The notes beneath the pieces are model-generated. The model was not told the DNA's origin and did not search any database. It saw only the letters and a program-made list of their open reading frames with translations. DNA of 64,000 bases. Source: a virus. The translations under genes were made by a program, and so were the position numbers. Each line of letters opens with the position of its first letter. The stretch's first letter is position 1. Below, piece by piece: positions 1 to 7,153 of this stretch. Location of the stretch: positions 1-64,000 of the IMG/VR virus record IMGVR_UViG_3300040759_000032. One strand, 5' to 3'.

Positions 1-102
1 ACCGCCTCCCCCGTCCAAGCGTCCACCCTCACCCCCCGTTCACGGGTGCCGGGCGCCTGCCCGCATGACCCCGCGCCGAACCCCGACCGAAGGAGAACGA
101 CC

Positions 103-414
103 ATGACCGAGACTGCCCCGTCCCCCGCCCCCGAGACCCCCGCCCCTGCCGGGCACGAGGGCTTCCTCGGCCATGTCCGCAACTGGTTCGAGGCTGACGT
201 CGAGCCCCGACTGTCCGCTGTCGAGGCTGACCTCTCCCGGGTCAAGGCCCTCGCCCCGGAACTGTCGGCCCTCGCCGGGCTGGTCGAGAAGATCGCCGAG
301 GCCGCCGACCCGGAGGCCGCCCCTGCCATCGCCGCCCTCGCCGCCGATGCTGGGAAGGTCGTCGCGAAGGTCGGGGAGATCGTCTCCGGCCTCGAGGCTT
401 CCGGGGGCCTGTAG
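103..414 (+). CDS. small acidic helical protein, last gene of a rightward unit
   Basis: Encodes 103 residues. The ATG at 103 follows a good ribosome site (AAGGAG at about 91-96), so I prefer it to the upstream ATG at 46, whose extra residues look non-coding. There are no cysteines and no membrane segment. After a Pro-rich start, residues 20-100 are Ala/Glu/Val-rich with heptad-like spacing, suggesting a helical or coiled-coil protein. It is the only rightward gene in the first 11 kb and is followed at once by a strong terminator, so it is probably the last gene of a transcription unit entering from the left. I do not recognise the family. Confidence 0.75.
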   Translation: MTETAPSPAPETPAPAGHEGFLGHVRNWFEADVEPRLSAVEADLSRVKALAPELSALAGLVEKIAEAADPEAAPAIAALAADAGKVVAKVGEIVSGLEASGGL

Positions 415-455
415 GATTCAGCCCGAAGCAGCGGTCCACGAACCCACTGCGCGAG

Positions 456-510
456 AGAGCCCCGTCCGCCTGATCCTGGTTCGCCAGGTGCCGGCGGGCG
501 GGGCTCTTTT
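456..510 (+). terminator. strong intrinsic terminator between converging genes
   Basis: A 15-bp stem (456-470 with 493-507, one mismatch) encloses a second 5-bp hairpin (475-479 with 484-488, loop TTCG). It is followed by TTTT at 507-510. It ends the rightward unit and lies just before the 3' end of the leftward gene at 524. Confidence 0.85.
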
Positions 511-523
511 CGCGTGTCCGAGG

Positions 524-844
524 TTAGTCGGCAGGGGTCGGCGTAGCGGCTTCCCTCCAGACGGACACCGTCCGCCCCTTCTCCGAGTAGACGACTCCTC
601 CCGGCAGGCACAGGAGCGCCCGCATCACCGCGTCGTCGATGTCCCCGGCCCGCTTCGCCGTCACCTCGGTCACGACGCACTCCGGCCCGGTGCGGGCGGG
701 AACCCGGCCGTAGCGCCACGACACGACCGTGAAGGGCTTGCCTCGCTCTCTCCCGAGCCCGGCCGCCTTCCCCGCGGCGACCGCCTCGGCCGTGGCCCGC
801 GCCGGGGTCAGCGGAGGCTCCGGCATGTCTTCCGCGTCGGCCAC
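524..844 (-). CDS. hypothetical protein
   Basis: About 106 residues from a GTG at 844, which has GAGGAAGG about 9 bases upstream. The frame stays open to an ATG at 907, but that start lacks a ribosome site and the extra residues translate the Shine-Dalgarno region. The N-terminal third is Ala-rich and the C-terminal half is mixed beta, with the motif FTVVSWRYGRVPA near residue 40. No cysteines or membrane segments. I do not recognise it. It is transcribed alone, between two terminators. Confidence 0.6.
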   Translation of the reverse strand: MADAEDMPEPPLTPARATAEAVAAGKAAGLGRERGKPFTVVSWRYGRVPARTGPECVVTEVTAKRAGDIDDAVMRALLCLPGGVVYSEKGRTVSVWREAATPTPAD

Positions 845-910
845 TGCCCCCTGCCCTTCCTCGCTGTAGCGTGAGATTGTCAGTTCTGGGTTTCTGGCGC
901 CTTGCATGGG

Positions 911-951
911 AAGGCCCCGCTCTCAGCCGGTTCGCCGGTTGGGGGCGGGGC
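911..951 (-). terminator. hairpin terminator after the leftward gene at 972
   Basis: GCCCCGC (914-920) pairs with GCGGGGC (945-951) around an inner CCGG-TTCG-CCGG hairpin (927-938). It lies between the end of the gene at 972 and the next leftward gene. There is no long U run, as is common for actinobacterial terminators. Confidence 0.6.
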
Positions 952-971
952 GATCTTTGCGTTTCCCGGCC

Positions 972-1229
972 TCAGATGGGGATGTCGAACCCGCCGAGGT
1001 TGATGTCCACCTCCCCGGTTCCCGGCTCGAACCCGATCCCTCCCTCGTTGATGACCATCTGGCCGTCGAAGGGGTCGAAGCCGATCGACGGCCCGGCCAT
1101 GTTCTGGTCCATGGCCATGTCGAGCATCATGAGATCGGCGAACGAGGTCTGGCAGCTTCCGCAGCCGGACCTCCCCGAGCGGACCGCGTGCCCGCAGTTG
1201 GGGCAGAACCGGTGTCCCATTCCGTACAT
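972..1229 (-). CDS. small zinc-ribbon protein
   Basis: 85 residues. The ATG is preceded by CGGAGGCAA about 8 bases upstream. Residues 9-27 carry CPNCG and CGSC pairs, a classic CxxC...CxxC zinc ribbon. The rest is Asp/Met/Gly-rich and acidic, with repeated short GFxP and GGI/GGF strings toward the C-terminus. It is flanked by hairpins on both sides, so it is probably monocistronic. Function unknown; it may act as a small nucleic-acid or protein adaptor. Confidence 0.7.
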   Translation of the reverse strand: MYGMGHRFCPNCGHAVRSGRSGCGSCQTSFADLMMLDMAMDQNMAGPSIGFDPFDGQMVINEGGIGFEPGTGEVDINLGGFDIPI

Positions 1230-1281
1230 GTGATTTGCCTCCGTTGGTTGAGTGCTTTCCTTGCCGCCGCCCCGCTCTGGC

Positions 1282-1872
1282 CTACGCCGGGCGGGGCGGG
1301 GCGTTCTGCGTTTCCGGTCCCGCGCTCACGAGCCCCGGCCGCCGGGTGATCGCCACGGGCAGAACAGCCCCGTAGGAGCGGAACCGCTGCATCTCGCCGG
1401 GCTTCCCCGCGAGCTGCCTCGCGAGCGCGGCCACCTCCCTGGGGTCCTTGAGCTTCTCGAACGCCTCCGGGTCCACGGGATGGCCCGACCCGCCGAGCTC
1501 CACCGCCTCGAGCATCAGCCGGAACGCCGTCTCGTCGGGTAGCCACCCGCCCTCGGGCCTGCACCCCCACGGGCACGGGAGCCACTCGACGGTGCCCCAA
1601 ATTCTGCATATCAGGGGTCTTTTTTCGTATGCCAGGCACCTGCCGTCAGGCCCGAGCGCCTCGCACCAGAAGTCATACGGGGCCTTCCGGGCGATTTCAT
1701 CCGGGGTGATCCGGTGCCCGGCGTCGGCTAGCCGCTTGCGCTCCCACGGGGTCATGCTCGCGGGGCCGCAGGAGATCCAGCAGTTGCCCTTGCAGTCGGC
1801 CATGGCGGGCACCTGGTCGTAGACAGCCTGCATCTTCTCGGCGCGGGTGAGCTGGTCAGCCGCCTTGCTCAC
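1282..1872 (-). CDS. YkgJ-family cysteine cluster protein
   Basis: 196 residues from a GTG overlapping the stop of the gene upstream (GTGA). Conserved cysteines occur as CxxxC near residues 27-31 (CKGNC), then CGP, then C-x(8)-C with CLAYEKRPLICRIWG near residues 78-92. That is the CxxxCC...GxC..Y..RP..CR pattern of YkgJ/UPF0153 proteins, predicted to bind zinc or an Fe-S cluster. The molecular role is not known. The C-terminal 25 residues are Pro/Arg-rich and variable. A GC-rich inverted repeat (1269-1275/1291-1297) overlaps the stop and may terminate transcription. Confidence 0.8.
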   Translation of the reverse strand: MSKAADQLTRAEKMQAVYDQVPAMADCKGNCWISCGPASMTPWERKRLADAGHRITPDEIARKAPYDFWCEALGPDGRCLAYEKRPLICRIWGTVEWLPCPWGCRPEGGWLPDETAFRLMLEAVELGGSGHPVDPEAFEKLKDPREVAALARQLAGKPGEMQRFRSYGAVLPVAITRRPGLVSAGPETQNAPPRPA

Positions 1873-2195
1873 AGCGAGCCCCGGAGGTCGACCACGTGAA
1901 CGCCCTCGGCCGCCATCTCCTCGAACGTCGCGTCCGGGTCCCAGGCGAACATGCCGCAGTCGTTCTCGTCGCAGAACGCCTGGCCGCCGATGATGCGCGC
2001 CGCAGCGGGCCGGCCGCAGCCGGGGCAGTCGAGCCCGATCGGCCCGGTCCGTCCCGCGAGCGAGGCCTCAAGCGTTGCCCTCAGATCGTCCGCCTCGACC
2101 ACGGCCGTCCGCTCGCTGACGCCGAGGGCGTCGGCGAGCACCGCGCCCACCATTTCCGGCGTCCACTTCTCCCTGTCATCGCCGCTCATCTTCAC
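1869..2195 (-). CDS. hypothetical zinc-binding protein
   Basis: 108 residues, started by GTG with AAGGAG just upstream; an ATG two codons later is an alternative. The N-terminal half is helical and acidic. The C-terminal half carries CPGCGRPAAARIIGG and then C-x(4)-C (CDENDC), a zinc-ribbon-like arrangement. It overlaps the YkgJ-family gene by 4 bp and follows the DGQHR/ParB-like gene by 7 bp, so the three form one operon. Family not recognised. Confidence 0.7.
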   Translation of the reverse strand: MKMSGDDREKWTPEMVGAVLADALGVSERTAVVEADDLRATLEASLAGRTGPIGLDCPGCGRPAAARIIGGQAFCDENDCGMFAWDPDATFEEMAAEGVHVVDLRGSL

Positions 2196-2202
2196 TGTCT
2201 CC

Positions 2203-3138
2203 TTACTTCGGGACCGGGAAGTTCTTCGGGGTGAGCCCTCCCTGGGGAAGCTGGGGCCGGGCCATCTTCCGGTCCTCCCGGAAGGCGTTCCACGCGGAGA
2301 TCATCAGGGCGAGCTGCTGGTGCTCGGTGAGCCTCTCCCCGGCGGCCTTCGCGTTGGCGATCCTCGCCCGGAACCCGAGCACGGGGTGCCCGGCTGGGAG
2401 GTCCGCCCCGTCCGCGACCCGGGCGAGGAACACCTCGGCGGCGAGGTCGTCGACCCCGTGGAGCAGCATCCACCCCATCGCGTACACCGACACGCGCACC
2501 GGCTTGAACTGCTTCCTGGCCTTGGCCGCGTACGCGGCGGCGTCCCTGAGCCTCGGCGTGACCGCGAGGTACTCCAGCATCTCCGCGTGGGTCGGCGAGT
2601 ACAGGCTCGCGCCGGCGTTGCGCGCGCCGTGGAGCCACCGCAGCGACCAGCGGGCCACCCCGGCGAGGATCGCGGCGTTCGGCTCGTTCGCGATCGAGAG
2701 CTGATCCGAGAGGCGGCGCTTGATGCCGGTGTCGATCGTGTCCTGGGCCTCCGGGTCGACGCCGGTGACCACCAGGCACCAGAACGGGACCTCCGCCTGC
2801 ATGCAGGCGTAGAGGCGGTGCTGCCCGTCCGGGATCGTGTCGTCCCAGGCGATCTTGACGGTCTCCCCGTTGCGCGACCACTTGCCCGCTTTCATGTCCC
2901 GCGCGTAGCCGGCCACGTCGTCCCACCGGACGGGCCGGTTGTCGCGCGCCTCCCCGCCCGCCGCGATCCGGTTCCGCTCCACCGCCTTGCGGTGCCGTTC
3001 CATCCACTCCCGCGCGACGGCCGGGGTGATCTCCCTCATCTCCGCCCGGATCTCCCCTGCCCCGCGGGGGGGGGTGCCGTTAACCCGCCCTTCCGGCTCA
3101 GGGGAGAGGAAGAGGGGAACTGCCGCTGTCGCTGTCAT
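2203..3138 (-). CDS. ParB/DGQHR-fold phage protein
   Basis: 311 residues. The ATG follows AGGAGT with good spacing. Residues about 100-125 contain IPDGQHRLYACMQAEVPF, the DGQHR-type signature of ParB/Srx-fold proteins, followed by a block with DTGIKRRLSD that is common in actinophage homologues. Relatives are annotated as ParB-like nuclease-domain proteins. Known members of the fold bind or hydrolyse NTPs or cut DNA, but the function of this phage branch is not established. It heads a three-gene leftward operon and is separated from the BldC-like genes upstream by a terminator. Confidence 0.75.
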   Translation of the reverse strand: MTATAAVPLFLSPEPEGRVNGTPPRGAGEIRAEMREITPAVAREWMERHRKAVERNRIAAGGEARDNRPVRWDDVAGYARDMKAGKWSRNGETVKIAWDDTIPDGQHRLYACMQAEVPFWCLVVTGVDPEAQDTIDTGIKRRLSDQLSIANEPNAAILAGVARWSLRWLHGARNAGASLYSPTHAEMLEYLAVTPRLRDAAAYAAKARKQFKPVRVSVYAMGWMLLHGVDDLAAEVFLARVADGADLPAGHPVLGFRARIANAKAAGERLTEHQQLALMISAWNAFREDRKMARPQLPQGGLTPKNFPVPK

Positions 3139-3170
3139 AATGACTCCTGTTGATCGATCGGCTAAAAGGA

Positions 3171-3204
3171 CCGCGCCCGGCTCGTTGGCTCTTGCCGGGC
3201 GCGG
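3171..3204 (-). terminator. intrinsic terminator of the BldC-like operon
   Basis: A perfect 11-bp inverted repeat (3171-3181 with 3194-3204), followed on the minus strand by CCTTTT. It sits two bases after the stop of the BldC-like gene at 3206. Confidence 0.85.
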
Positions 3205-3205
3205 G

Positions 3206-3526
3206 CTACTTCTTCGCTCGCCGCCTCGGCGCGCGCCGCTTCGGCTTGGCCCTGGCCGCGTCCAGCTCGGCGAGTTGCGCCTTGACCTCCGCCTCCGAGT
3301 ACCTCCGGTGGCCTCCCCGGGTCCTGACTGATGTCAGCCTCCCCGTGTTAGCCCACCGGGTGACCGTCTTCGGATGCACCTTGAAAGCGGCGGCGACCTC
3401 GGCGGGCGTCATCGTCCCGTCCGCGTCCTCCCGCAGCAGCCCGGGGGCCTGCCTCCGCACCTGGTCGAGCAGCCCCCGCCGGGTCGGGTTCCCCTTGATC
3501 CTCAGCGTCGTTATCCTGGCGGTCAC
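3206..3526 (-). CDS. BldC-like helix-turn-helix protein, second of a tandem pair
   Basis: 106 residues from a GTG at 3526 that overlaps the stop of the preceding BldC-like gene by 4 bp. A longer frame to 3649 exists but would overlap that gene deeply. Residues about 38-82 match the MerR-like winged helix of BldC (MTPAEVAAAFKVHPKTVTRW, then RTRGGHRRYSEAEV). BldC binds DNA as asymmetric head-to-tail oligomers and controls Streptomyces development. This copy has a 35-residue N-terminal extension and a very basic tail (KPKRRAPRRRAKK), both absent from BldC. It probably acts with its neighbour as a DNA-binding regulator or architectural protein. Confidence 0.85.
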   Translation of the reverse strand: MTARITTLRIKGNPTRRGLLDQVRRQAPGLLREDADGTMTPAEVAAAFKVHPKTVTRWANTGRLTSVRTRGGHRRYSEAEVKAQLAELDAARAKPKRRAPRRRAKK

Positions 3527-3762
3527 TCGCCGTCCCCTCCCCGCCTGCCGGCCTGCGACCCCGTCAGCAGCGCCCGCACCTCGGACTCGTAGTAGCGCCG
3601 ATGGTTCCCCAGGGTCCGGATCGACCTGAGCTTCCCCTGCTTCGCCCATCGGGTGACCGTCTTCGGGTCGACGTGGAACAGCGTCGCGACCTCCGCCGGG
3701 GTCAGCAGCGGCTCCGCCTTGATCTGCCTGCCCGCCGACTCGACAATCCTTATCGTTGCCAT
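3523..3762 (-). CDS. BldC-like helix-turn-helix protein, first of a tandem pair
   Basis: 79 residues. The core LLTPAEVATLFHVDPKTVTR followed by LGNHRRYYESEVRALL is close to the BldC consensus over its whole length (BldC is about 68 residues). Translation may be coupled to a 34-codon upstream reading frame that ends 12 bases inside this gene and has the stronger ribosome site. The downstream BldC-like gene overlaps by 4 bp. A third relative lies at 33541. Likely DNA targets could be local promoters or the nearby array; this is inference. Confidence 0.88.
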   Translation of the reverse strand: MATIRIVESAGRQIKAEPLLTPAEVATLFHVDPKTVTRWAKQGKLRSIRTLGNHRRYYESEVRALLTGSQAGRRGGDGE

Positions 3763-3854
3763 CTCTCTCTCCCGCTCCCTGCCTTAACCTGTTTCCCGCC
3801 CGGTTCCGCCGGGCGGCCCAGTTCCGTCGCCGACGCGGGCAGTGCGCCCCTCAT
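3750..3854 (-). CDS. possible 34-residue leader peptide
   Basis: The ATG at 3854 is preceded by AAGGAGG at optimal spacing, the best ribosome site in this region. The frame runs 34 codons and stops at 3750, 12 bases inside the first BldC-like gene. The peptide is Arg/Gly/Ala-rich with no recognised domain. This could be a leader that couples translation to bldC-like expression, or the remains of a longer gene cut off by the CRISPR array. Confidence 0.4.
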   Translation of the reverse strand: MRGALPASATELGRPAEPGGKQVKAGSGRERWQR

Positions 3855-3938
3855 TGAAAACCTCCTTCCGAATGTTTCAGTGACGAGCACCAGGACCCGT
3901 CGCCCCGTTGCTTCGAAATTAGAACAGACCGCGCAGCA

Positions 3939-4210
3939 CCGTCGTCCCCGCGCTCGTGGGTCGGACATGTCCCCTGAGAGGGGGCGGCTTGCGCTACACC
4001 CGTCGTCCCCGCGCTCGTGGGTCGGACGCCATCGAGCTCGCCGAAGAACTCGATGAACTGCCGTCGTCCCCGCGCTCGTGGGTCGGACCCGCGCGCTTCG
4101 CGGTACCCGGCGATGTCACGCCCGTCGTCCCCGCGCTCGTGGGTCGGACATCCCCAGGCCACCCGGGTGATTGAGACGTTCCCCGTCGTCCCCGCGCTCG
4201 TGGGTCGGAC
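3939..4210 (-). CRISPR. five-repeat CRISPR array, type I-E-like repeat, no cas genes
   Basis: Five identical 28-bp repeats start at 3939, 4000, 4061, 4122 and 4183, with an exact 61-bp period. The four spacers are each 33 bp (3967-3999, 4028-4060, 4089-4121, 4150-4182) and unrelated to each other. Read on the minus strand the repeat begins GTCCGACCCACGAG and ends GCGGGGACGACGG. This resembles actinobacterial type I-E repeats, including the partly palindromic centre and the 3' handle, so transcription is probably leftward with a leader at 4211-4314. No cas gene is visible within 64 kb, so interference would need host Cas proteins. I found no clear match of a spacer elsewhere in the window by eye. 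Confidence 0.93.
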
Positions 4211-4260
4211 TCTTCCCGACCTGCGCGTTTTCCTGCGCGATTCCGCTATTGAGTTAGGCT

Positions 4261-4335
4261 GCCCGTTCGGGCGTGTGGGGGACGCCCGGCAGTTGCCCGC
4301 CGGGACTGCCAGTCTCAGCCAGCCCGGGGGCTGGT
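4261..4335 (-). ncRNA. possible omega-RNA 3' region of the TnpB element, or CRISPR leader
   Basis: The gap between the tnpB stop and the array (4211-4314) holds two compact inverted repeats: GCCCG-TT-CGGGC (4261-4272) and GGCAGT/ACTGCC (4288-4293 with 4305-4310). A third, CCAGCC/GGCTGG (4318-4323 with 4328-4333), lies in the last codons. TnpB guide RNAs are made from the 3' end of the gene plus downstream structured sequence, which fits. The same stretch is also where an array leader should lie. The RNA ends are not visible. Confidence 0.35.
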
Positions 4336-5802
4336 GCTGGCTTCCCGTTTCAACGGCGGCTGCCCGTCACCGCGAGCGGCGCCAGGTCTTACGTCACCTC
4401 CACGGGCGTTTAGCGTCTCCCCGGTACTCGGGGCGACGGTCACGGCTACACGGGCGCGGAGTGCGAGCGCGCGGGCCGTGTTGACCCGGCGCGGCATGAC
4501 GCTCCCGCAGGCCTCGCAGGCGAACAGCTCGTCGGCGGGCGGGACCGGCTTGGCTTTCGCCGTCCCGCACGCCGAGCATGTCCGCCCGGTCGGCGCGTGC
4601 TTGTCCATCACGAGCACCTGGCATCCGTACCAGGCGCCCTTGCTCTGCAGCTGCCACCGGGCGATCCCGATCCCGGTGTCGGCCAGCGCCCGGTTCCGGT
4701 CCGCGCGGACCCTCACCGGGACGCTTCCCGCTTTCTCCTTCTTCCTCGGGTCGGCCTTGCCGGCCCGCCGGTAGCGGGCGGTCTCCTGCACGTCGAACCC
4801 CTCGACCGCGATCACGGCGCGCGAGTGGACGAGCCCGCTGGTCGCCTTGTGCAGCGAGTCGAGGCGCAGGTGCCGCACCCGGGCGTGCAGCCTGCCGACC
4901 CGGGCGGCCGCCTTCCGCCGCCGCGCCGAGTCCTTCTCGCAGCGGGACAGGGCCCGCTGCGCCTCCGCCAGCTTCCCGAGCGCCCCTTCCAGGTGGCGCG
5001 GGTTCGCGATCGCGGTCCCGTCGGACAGGGTGGCGATGTCGCGGACCCCGAAGTCGGCGCCGGCGATGCCGCCCGCCCGCTGCCGCCCCGACGGGCCGGT
5101 GCGGACCTCCCGCCGCACCTCGGCGGTGATCGCGATGTGCCAGAGGCCGTCGGACTCGCGGGCGACGGTGCCGCGCACGATCCGCGCCGTCCCGGCGTCC
5201 ACCCGCCGGCGGAGCTTGCGGGCGGACTCATGGAGGAACACCGGGCCGATCTTCGGCAGGACGACCATGTCGCGGGTCGCGCCCTTGTCCGCGCCCTTCG
5301 GCCGGAACCCGGCGCCCGCGCTCTCGACCCGCAGCGTCTGCCCGTGAACCTGGAAGGAGTCCCTGGCCTTGCCGCGCTTCTTGAACCTCGGCCGGCCGAG
5401 GCGCCTGCCTTTCCGCTCGCCCTTCGCCGACTTGAAGAAGTCCGACCACGCTTTCGCCGCGTCCCGCAGGGCCGCCTGGTAGGAGCCGACGAAGTTCTCC
5501 GACACCCAGGCGGTGTTCGTGCGGCGCTGGCCCTCGGCGGGCTCAGGGTCGGCGGCGTGCTCGTCTTTCCAGGCGGTCCACTGCTTGCACAGGTCGAAGT
5601 GGGAGGGGACCTTCGTGTTCGCCTCGCCGCCCGCGGCCTTCTCCGCCTCGCGGGCGTCGAGGGCGGCGATGATGCGGGCGTTGCCCCAGTTGTAGGCGAA
5701 TCGGGAGGCCCCCGCGTGCGAGCGGAGCATCCGCTCCTGCGCGGGCGTCGGGTCGAGGGCGAACCGGTACGCCTGCTGGATCGTCTGGACTTCTACCGGC
5801 AT
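4315..5802 (-). CDS. tnpB: TnpB-family protein with a degenerate RuvC-III site
   Basis: 495 residues from the ATG at 5802 (starts MPVEVQTIQQAYRFALDPTP, like actinobacterial TnpB). TnpB is an RNA-guided RuvC nuclease that helps transposons persist. The N-terminal WED/REC-like part and the zinc finger (CSACG ... CEACG) are present. RuvC-I keeps its Asp (GADFGVRDIATLSDG) and RuvC-II its Glu (IAVEGFDVQE). The RuvC-III motif, normally DRDxNAA just after the second zinc knuckle, reads PRRVNTA, so the catalytic Asp is Arg. The protein is therefore probably cleavage-deficient and could bind DNA without cutting, as described for TnpB-like repressors. It overlaps the upstream membrane-protein gene by 10 bp; no TnpA is present. 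A CRISPR array starts 104 bp downstream on the same strand. Confidence 0.9.
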   Translation of the reverse strand: MPVEVQTIQQAYRFALDPTPAQERMLRSHAGASRFAYNWGNARIIAALDAREAEKAAGGEANTKVPSHFDLCKQWTAWKDEHAADPEPAEGQRRTNTAWVSENFVGSYQAALRDAAKAWSDFFKSAKGERKGRRLGRPRFKKRGKARDSFQVHGQTLRVESAGAGFRPKGADKGATRDMVVLPKIGPVFLHESARKLRRRVDAGTARIVRGTVARESDGLWHIAITAEVRREVRTGPSGRQRAGGIAGADFGVRDIATLSDGTAIANPRHLEGALGKLAEAQRALSRCEKDSARRRKAAARVGRLHARVRHLRLDSLHKATSGLVHSRAVIAVEGFDVQETARYRRAGKADPRKKEKAGSVPVRVRADRNRALADTGIGIARWQLQSKGAWYGCQVLVMDKHAPTGRTCSACGTAKAKPVPPADELFACEACGSVMPRRVNTARALALRARVAVTVAPSTGETLNARGGDVRPGAARGDGQPPLKREASTSPRAG

Positions 5803-6200
5803 AGCGCCACCGCCGTCCCCGGCCATCGCCGCGTTACGCAGGACCGCGTCACGGGGCGCAGCACCGGGCCGGGCCCCGGCATCCTCCGGGTGATCCGGGC
5901 GAAGACGGCCCGCATCTTGTAGCCGAGGATCTCCAGCAGCGACCGCTTCCGCTTCCGCCGCGAGAGCCACCACAGGATCAGGGCGAGAAGCCCGGAGGCC
6001 CCGAATGACACGGGGTACACCCATCCGCCGTTGATCAGCGCCGAGGCCGACCCGGCGACCGCCCCGCCGGCGCCGCTGCACGCCCACGTAGCAAGGAACC
6101 GCTGACGCGTCCAGGGGGAGCGCCCTACGCGACCCAGGATGAACGCCCATATCGCAGGGAAGGCGAAGGCGCCGACTGCGGCGAGGATGCTGGCCATCAC
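5793..6200 (-). CDS. small membrane protein, last gene of the glycan operon
   Basis: 135 residues; the ATG overlaps the stop of the GH26-like gene (ATGA). Residues 1-25, 35-55 and 65-85 are hydrophobic, predicting three membrane helices, followed by a basic RRKRKRS stretch and a Pro/Arg-rich tail. The last 35 residues look random, and the gene ends 10 bases inside tnpB. The natural C-terminus may have been replaced when the TnpB element inserted. Polytopic small partners are common beside polysaccharide synthases, but no family is recognised. Confidence 0.7.
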   Translation of the reverse strand: MMASILAAVGAFAFPAIWAFILGRVGRSPWTRQRFLATWACSGAGGAVAGSASALINGGWVYPVSFGASGLLALILWWLSRRKRKRSLLEILGYKMRAVFARITRRMPGPGPVLRPVTRSCVTRRWPGTAVALCR

Positions 6201-7153
6201 CGGAGCCCTCTGATCCCCGCCCGGAACGCGGCGAGAGCCGCCGGGTCGTCCTGAAGCCGCCAGTCATGGGTGTCCGTCGTGTTCTTGAAGGTCGCCTTGT
6301 CTGTGTCGAACCAGACGAGCCCGACGAGCCCGTCAGCGCGGATGCCGTTGAGCAGCCCCGTCACCTGGGAGGCCGCGTCAGGCCCGTGGATCACCGAGGT
6401 CTCAGCGACGATGACCGGCGCGGAGCTGAGCTTGCGGACGGCGGCGATCGTCGGCCCGAACTCCTGCGCGAACGTCTTGGTCCCGGTCCAGTCGTAGCCG
6501 TCGATCCCGATCATCGAGACGTCGGCCGAGCCGGGCCAGTCGGCCGACGGGGGCGCCGTGCCGCCCCCGGCCGGGATGTTCACGGTCCACAGCCACGTCA
6601 CGTTCAGCGCGCCGGCCGCGGTCATCACGTCGTGAACGTGCCGGTAGGCGGCGATGAACTCCGATGCGGGCTGGTGCTTGTACCCGTAGGAGTACCAGTC
6701 GCCGTTCGCCTCATGGCCGAACGCGAGCACCACCGGATGGCTGAACGCCTTGATCTGCGCGGCGAGCCTGCGCAGGTAGCCGTCGCCGCTCCCTGTGATG
6801 ACCGTGGCGAGGCTTCCGGGCGGGGCCAGGTTGACCATGACCTCCGCGCCGTGGGACCGGGCGGTCTGCGCGAACTGCGACCGGAACGACTCGCCCCACC
6901 CGGAGTAGTACATGGCCAGATTGACGGGCCGTCCGATTGCCTTCGAGAACGCGGCGACGGCCGCCCATGACTGAGGGACGCCGGGGCCGGTGAAGCCCAC
7001 GACGGAAGCGGGGGCCGCAGGGGCGGGCGCCTGCACCGAGGGCGACGGCGAGAACGTGGCCGGCGCGGGCGAGGGTGACGCGGATCCGCACGCCGCGGCG
7101 AGGCTGACGGCGGCTCCGACGGCCGCGCCGGCGATGATGCGCGATGCCTTCAT
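6197..7153 (-). CDS. secreted lipoprotein, GH26-like glycoside hydrolase
   Basis: 318 residues. The N-terminus is a lipoprotein signal with lipobox LAAAC (lipidated Cys at residue 22), then a Pro/Ala/Ser linker to about residue 50. The catalytic domain resembles glycoside hydrolase family 26 (beta-mannanase type): GHEANGDWYSYG supplies the likely acid/base Glu148 and VIVAETSV the likely nucleophile Glu251, with the usual Trp/Tyr-rich cleft. It would act outside the membrane on a beta-linked glycan. The TAATG overlap with the GT2 synthase gene and the shared operon suggest it trims or edits the polymer that operon makes. Confidence 0.85.
   Translation of the reverse strand: MKASRIIAGAAVGAAVSLAAACGSASPSPAPATFSPSPSVQAPAPAAPASVVGFTGPGVPQSWAAVAAFSKAIGRPVNLAMYYSGWGESFRSQFAQTARSHGAEVMVNLAPPGSLATVITGSGDGYLRRLAAQIKAFSHPVVLAFGHEANGDWYSYGYKHQPASEFIAAYRHVHDVMTAAGALNVTWLWTVNIPAGGGTAPPSADWPGSADVSMIGIDGYDWTGTKTFAQEFGPTIAAVRKLSSAPVIVAETSVIHGPDAASQVTGLLNGIRADGLVGLVWFDTDKATFKNTTDTHDWRLQDDPAALAAFRAGIRGLR

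Noticed and set aside
1-102. Start of the first gene at 46
   Set aside because: The extra 19 residues before 103 look non-coding, and the ribosome site belongs to ATG 103.
1951-3153. Long rightward open frames opposite the leftward genes (also at 7144-8730, 8736-10133, 23022-24287, 59645-61339)
   Set aside because: Composition is Arg/Gly/Pro/Ala/Asp-rich with no motifs, and all mirror well-supported leftward genes. Very high GC removes stop codons from the opposite strand.
3939-4210. Autonomous CRISPR-Cas system
   Set aside because: No Cas1, Cas2, Cas3 or Cascade protein was found on either strand; TnpB is not a known effector for type I-E-like repeats. Only an array is supported.
4315-5802. 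TnpB as a Cas12 effector
   Set aside because: Length and motifs fit TnpB; there is no evidence of spacer-derived guides, and the RuvC-III site is degenerate.
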